From: Actinomycetota bacterium
GTDB lineage: Bacteria > Actinomycetota > Acidimicrobiia > IMCC26256 > BP-133
DNA length: 6,415 nt
Direction of reading: 5' to 3'
NCBI GenBank assembly: GCA_030838815.1
Contig: JAUZEX010000316.1
Location: 1 to 6,415 of the forward strand
Translations under genes and position numbers: made by a program
In this document: piece by piece, positions 5,351-6,415 of the stretch
Numbering within the stretch: position 1 is the stretch's first letter
Layout of the letters: each line of letters opens with the position of its first letter
Notes under the pieces: model-generated
Seen by the model: the letters and a program-made list of their open reading frames with translations, nothing else
Database searches by the model: none
What the model was told of the DNA's origin: nothing

Positions 5351-6415
5351 CAACGTTGTTTCGAAAGGTTCTGGTCGCCAACCGGGGCGAGATCGCCGTC
5401 CGCATCATCGGGACACTGGAGCGGATGGGGATCGCGTCGGTGGCGGTCTACAGCGACGCCGACGCCGGCACCCCCGCCGTGCTGCGGGCCGGGGAGGCGG
5501 TGCGGCTCGGGCCCGGCCCGGCCGGGCAGAGCTACCTGCTCGGCGATCAGATCGTCGAGGCGGCGCTGGCCACCGGCGCGGCGGCGGTGCACCCGGGCTA
5601 CGGCTTCCTGTCGGAGTCGGCCGACTTCGCCGCCGCCGTGGAGGCGGCCGGCCTCGCCTTCATCGGCCCGACCCCGGAGCAGGTGCGGAGCTTCGGCCGC
5701 AAGGACGTGGCCCGCCGCCTGGCCCGGGAGGCGGGCGTCCCTCTGCTGGCCGGCACCGAACCGCTGGCCGGGGAGGAGGAGGCGGTGCGGGCGGCGGCGG
5801 AGCTCGGCTACCCCGTCATCCTCAAGAGCACGGCCGGCGGCGGCGGCATCGGGATGGAAGTGGTCGAGGACGCCGACGGGTTGGAGGTCGCCTTCGCCCG
5901 CGTCACCCGCCAGAGCCAGGCCAGCTTCGGGGCGGCGTCGGTCTACCTGGAGCGCTTCGTGCCCCGGGCCCGCCACATCGAGGTGCAGATCTTCGGCGAC
6001 GGCGCCGGCGGCGTGGTCGTACTCGGCGAACGGGACTGCTCGGCCCAGCGGCGCCACCAGAAGGTCATCGAGGAGACGCCGGCCCCGTCGTTGTCGGACG
6101 GGCTGCGGGCCCAGGCCCACGAGGCGGCGGCCACGCTGGCCCGGTCGGTGGCCTACCGCTCGGCGGGAACGGTCGAGTTCGTCCTCGACGCCGACCGGGG
6201 CGAGCTGTCGTTCCTGGAGATGAACACCCGCCTCCAGGTGGAGCACGGCGTGACCGAGGCTGTCACCGGGATCGACCTCGTGGAGTGGATGGTCCGCCTG
6301 GCCGGCGGTGACACGTCGTTCTTGACCGAAGCCGCGCCGCCCGCCCCGGCCGGGCATGCCATCGAGGTGAGGCTCTACGCCGAGGACCCGGCCAACGGGT
6401 TCCGGCCCAGCGGGG
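5347..6415 (+). CDS. Urea/guanidine carboxylase, N-terminal biotin carboxylase part (cut by the window edge)
   Basis: The first 356 codons of a biotin-dependent carboxylase are visible; the family is usually about 1,200 residues, with carboxyltransferase and biotin-carrier domains further on. The visible part is a biotin carboxylase: LVANRGEIAVRI (9-20), HPGYGFLSE (82-90), ATP-binding Lys119 and Lys160, the glycine loop AGGGGIGM (163-170), His210 in RHIEVQIFGDG, Glu277, EMNTRLQVEHGVTE (291-304, with Glu291, Asn293, Arg295, Gln297 and Glu299) and Arg342. Ile at 168, where acetyl- and propionyl-CoA carboxylases usually have Arg, together with VDLVEWMVRLAGG-like text near 309-321, points to the urea carboxylase branch. 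The domain carboxylates biotin with ATP and bicarbonate. Whether the acceptor is urea or guanidine depends on the carboxyltransferase domain, which is not visible. The GTG start overlaps the previous stop (GTGA). Confidence 0.93.
   Translation, partial: MTTLFRKVLVANRGEIAVRIIGTLERMGIASVAVYSDADAGTPAVLRAGEAVRLGPGPAGQSYLLGDQIVEAALATGAAAVHPGYGFLSESADFAAAVEAAGLAFIGPTPEQVRSFGRKDVARRLAREAGVPLLAGTEPLAGEEEAVRAAAELGYPVILKSTAGGGGIGMEVVEDADGLEVAFARVTRQSQASFGAASVYLERFVPRARHIEVQIFGDGAGGVVVLGERDCSAQRRHQKVIEETPAPSLSDGLRAQAHEAAATLARSVAYRSAGTVEFVLDADRGELSFLEMNTRLQVEHGVTEAVTGIDLVEWMVRLAGGDTSFLTEAAPPAPAGHAIEVRLYAEDPANGFRPSG

Overview
The window is GC-rich, with G or C at nearly every third codon position, GTG start codons at overlapping gene junctions and a lipoprotein-type binding protein. 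This suggests a high-GC actinobacterium; the species cannot be named from the sequence. It shows most of a nitrogen-scavenging cluster of the biotin-dependent urea/guanidine carboxylase type. The carboxylase gene runs off the right edge.

Layout: (1) 1-123, the 3' end of an unidentified plus-strand gene. (2) 136-2826, a minus-strand NitT/TauT-type ABC transporter in the order lipoprotein binding protein, permease, ATPase, with overlapping genes. (3) 2933-3745, a minus-strand TetR-family regulator resembling AmtR, upstream of the transporter and on the same strand. (4) about 3846-6415, a divergent plus-strand operon: two paralogous DUF1989 proteins (urea carboxylase-associated proteins 1 and 2) and the biotin carboxylase domain of a urea/guanidine carboxylase. 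Both plus-strand junctions are 4-base GTGA overlaps.

How the genes probably work together: the transporter imports a small nitrogen compound. The carboxylase uses ATP and bicarbonate to carboxylate urea or guanidine. In characterised systems the two DUF1989 proteins form carboxyguanidine deiminase, which yields allophanate for an allophanate hydrolase. No hydrolase gene is in view; it would be expected beyond the right edge. Guanidine is therefore as likely a substrate as urea.

Regulation: I found no guanidine riboswitch in either short intergenic region (2827-2932 and 3746-3845). Instead, both contain a similar element of about 33-38 bases in the same orientation, 66 and 72 bases upstream of the binding-protein and TetR start codons. 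The second copy also abuts the start of the divergent catabolic operon. This suggests one protein regulator, perhaps the TetR itself, controls all three genes or operons. A 13-bp palindrome overlaps the TetR stop codon, and a 12-bp perfect hairpin lies inside the TetR gene.
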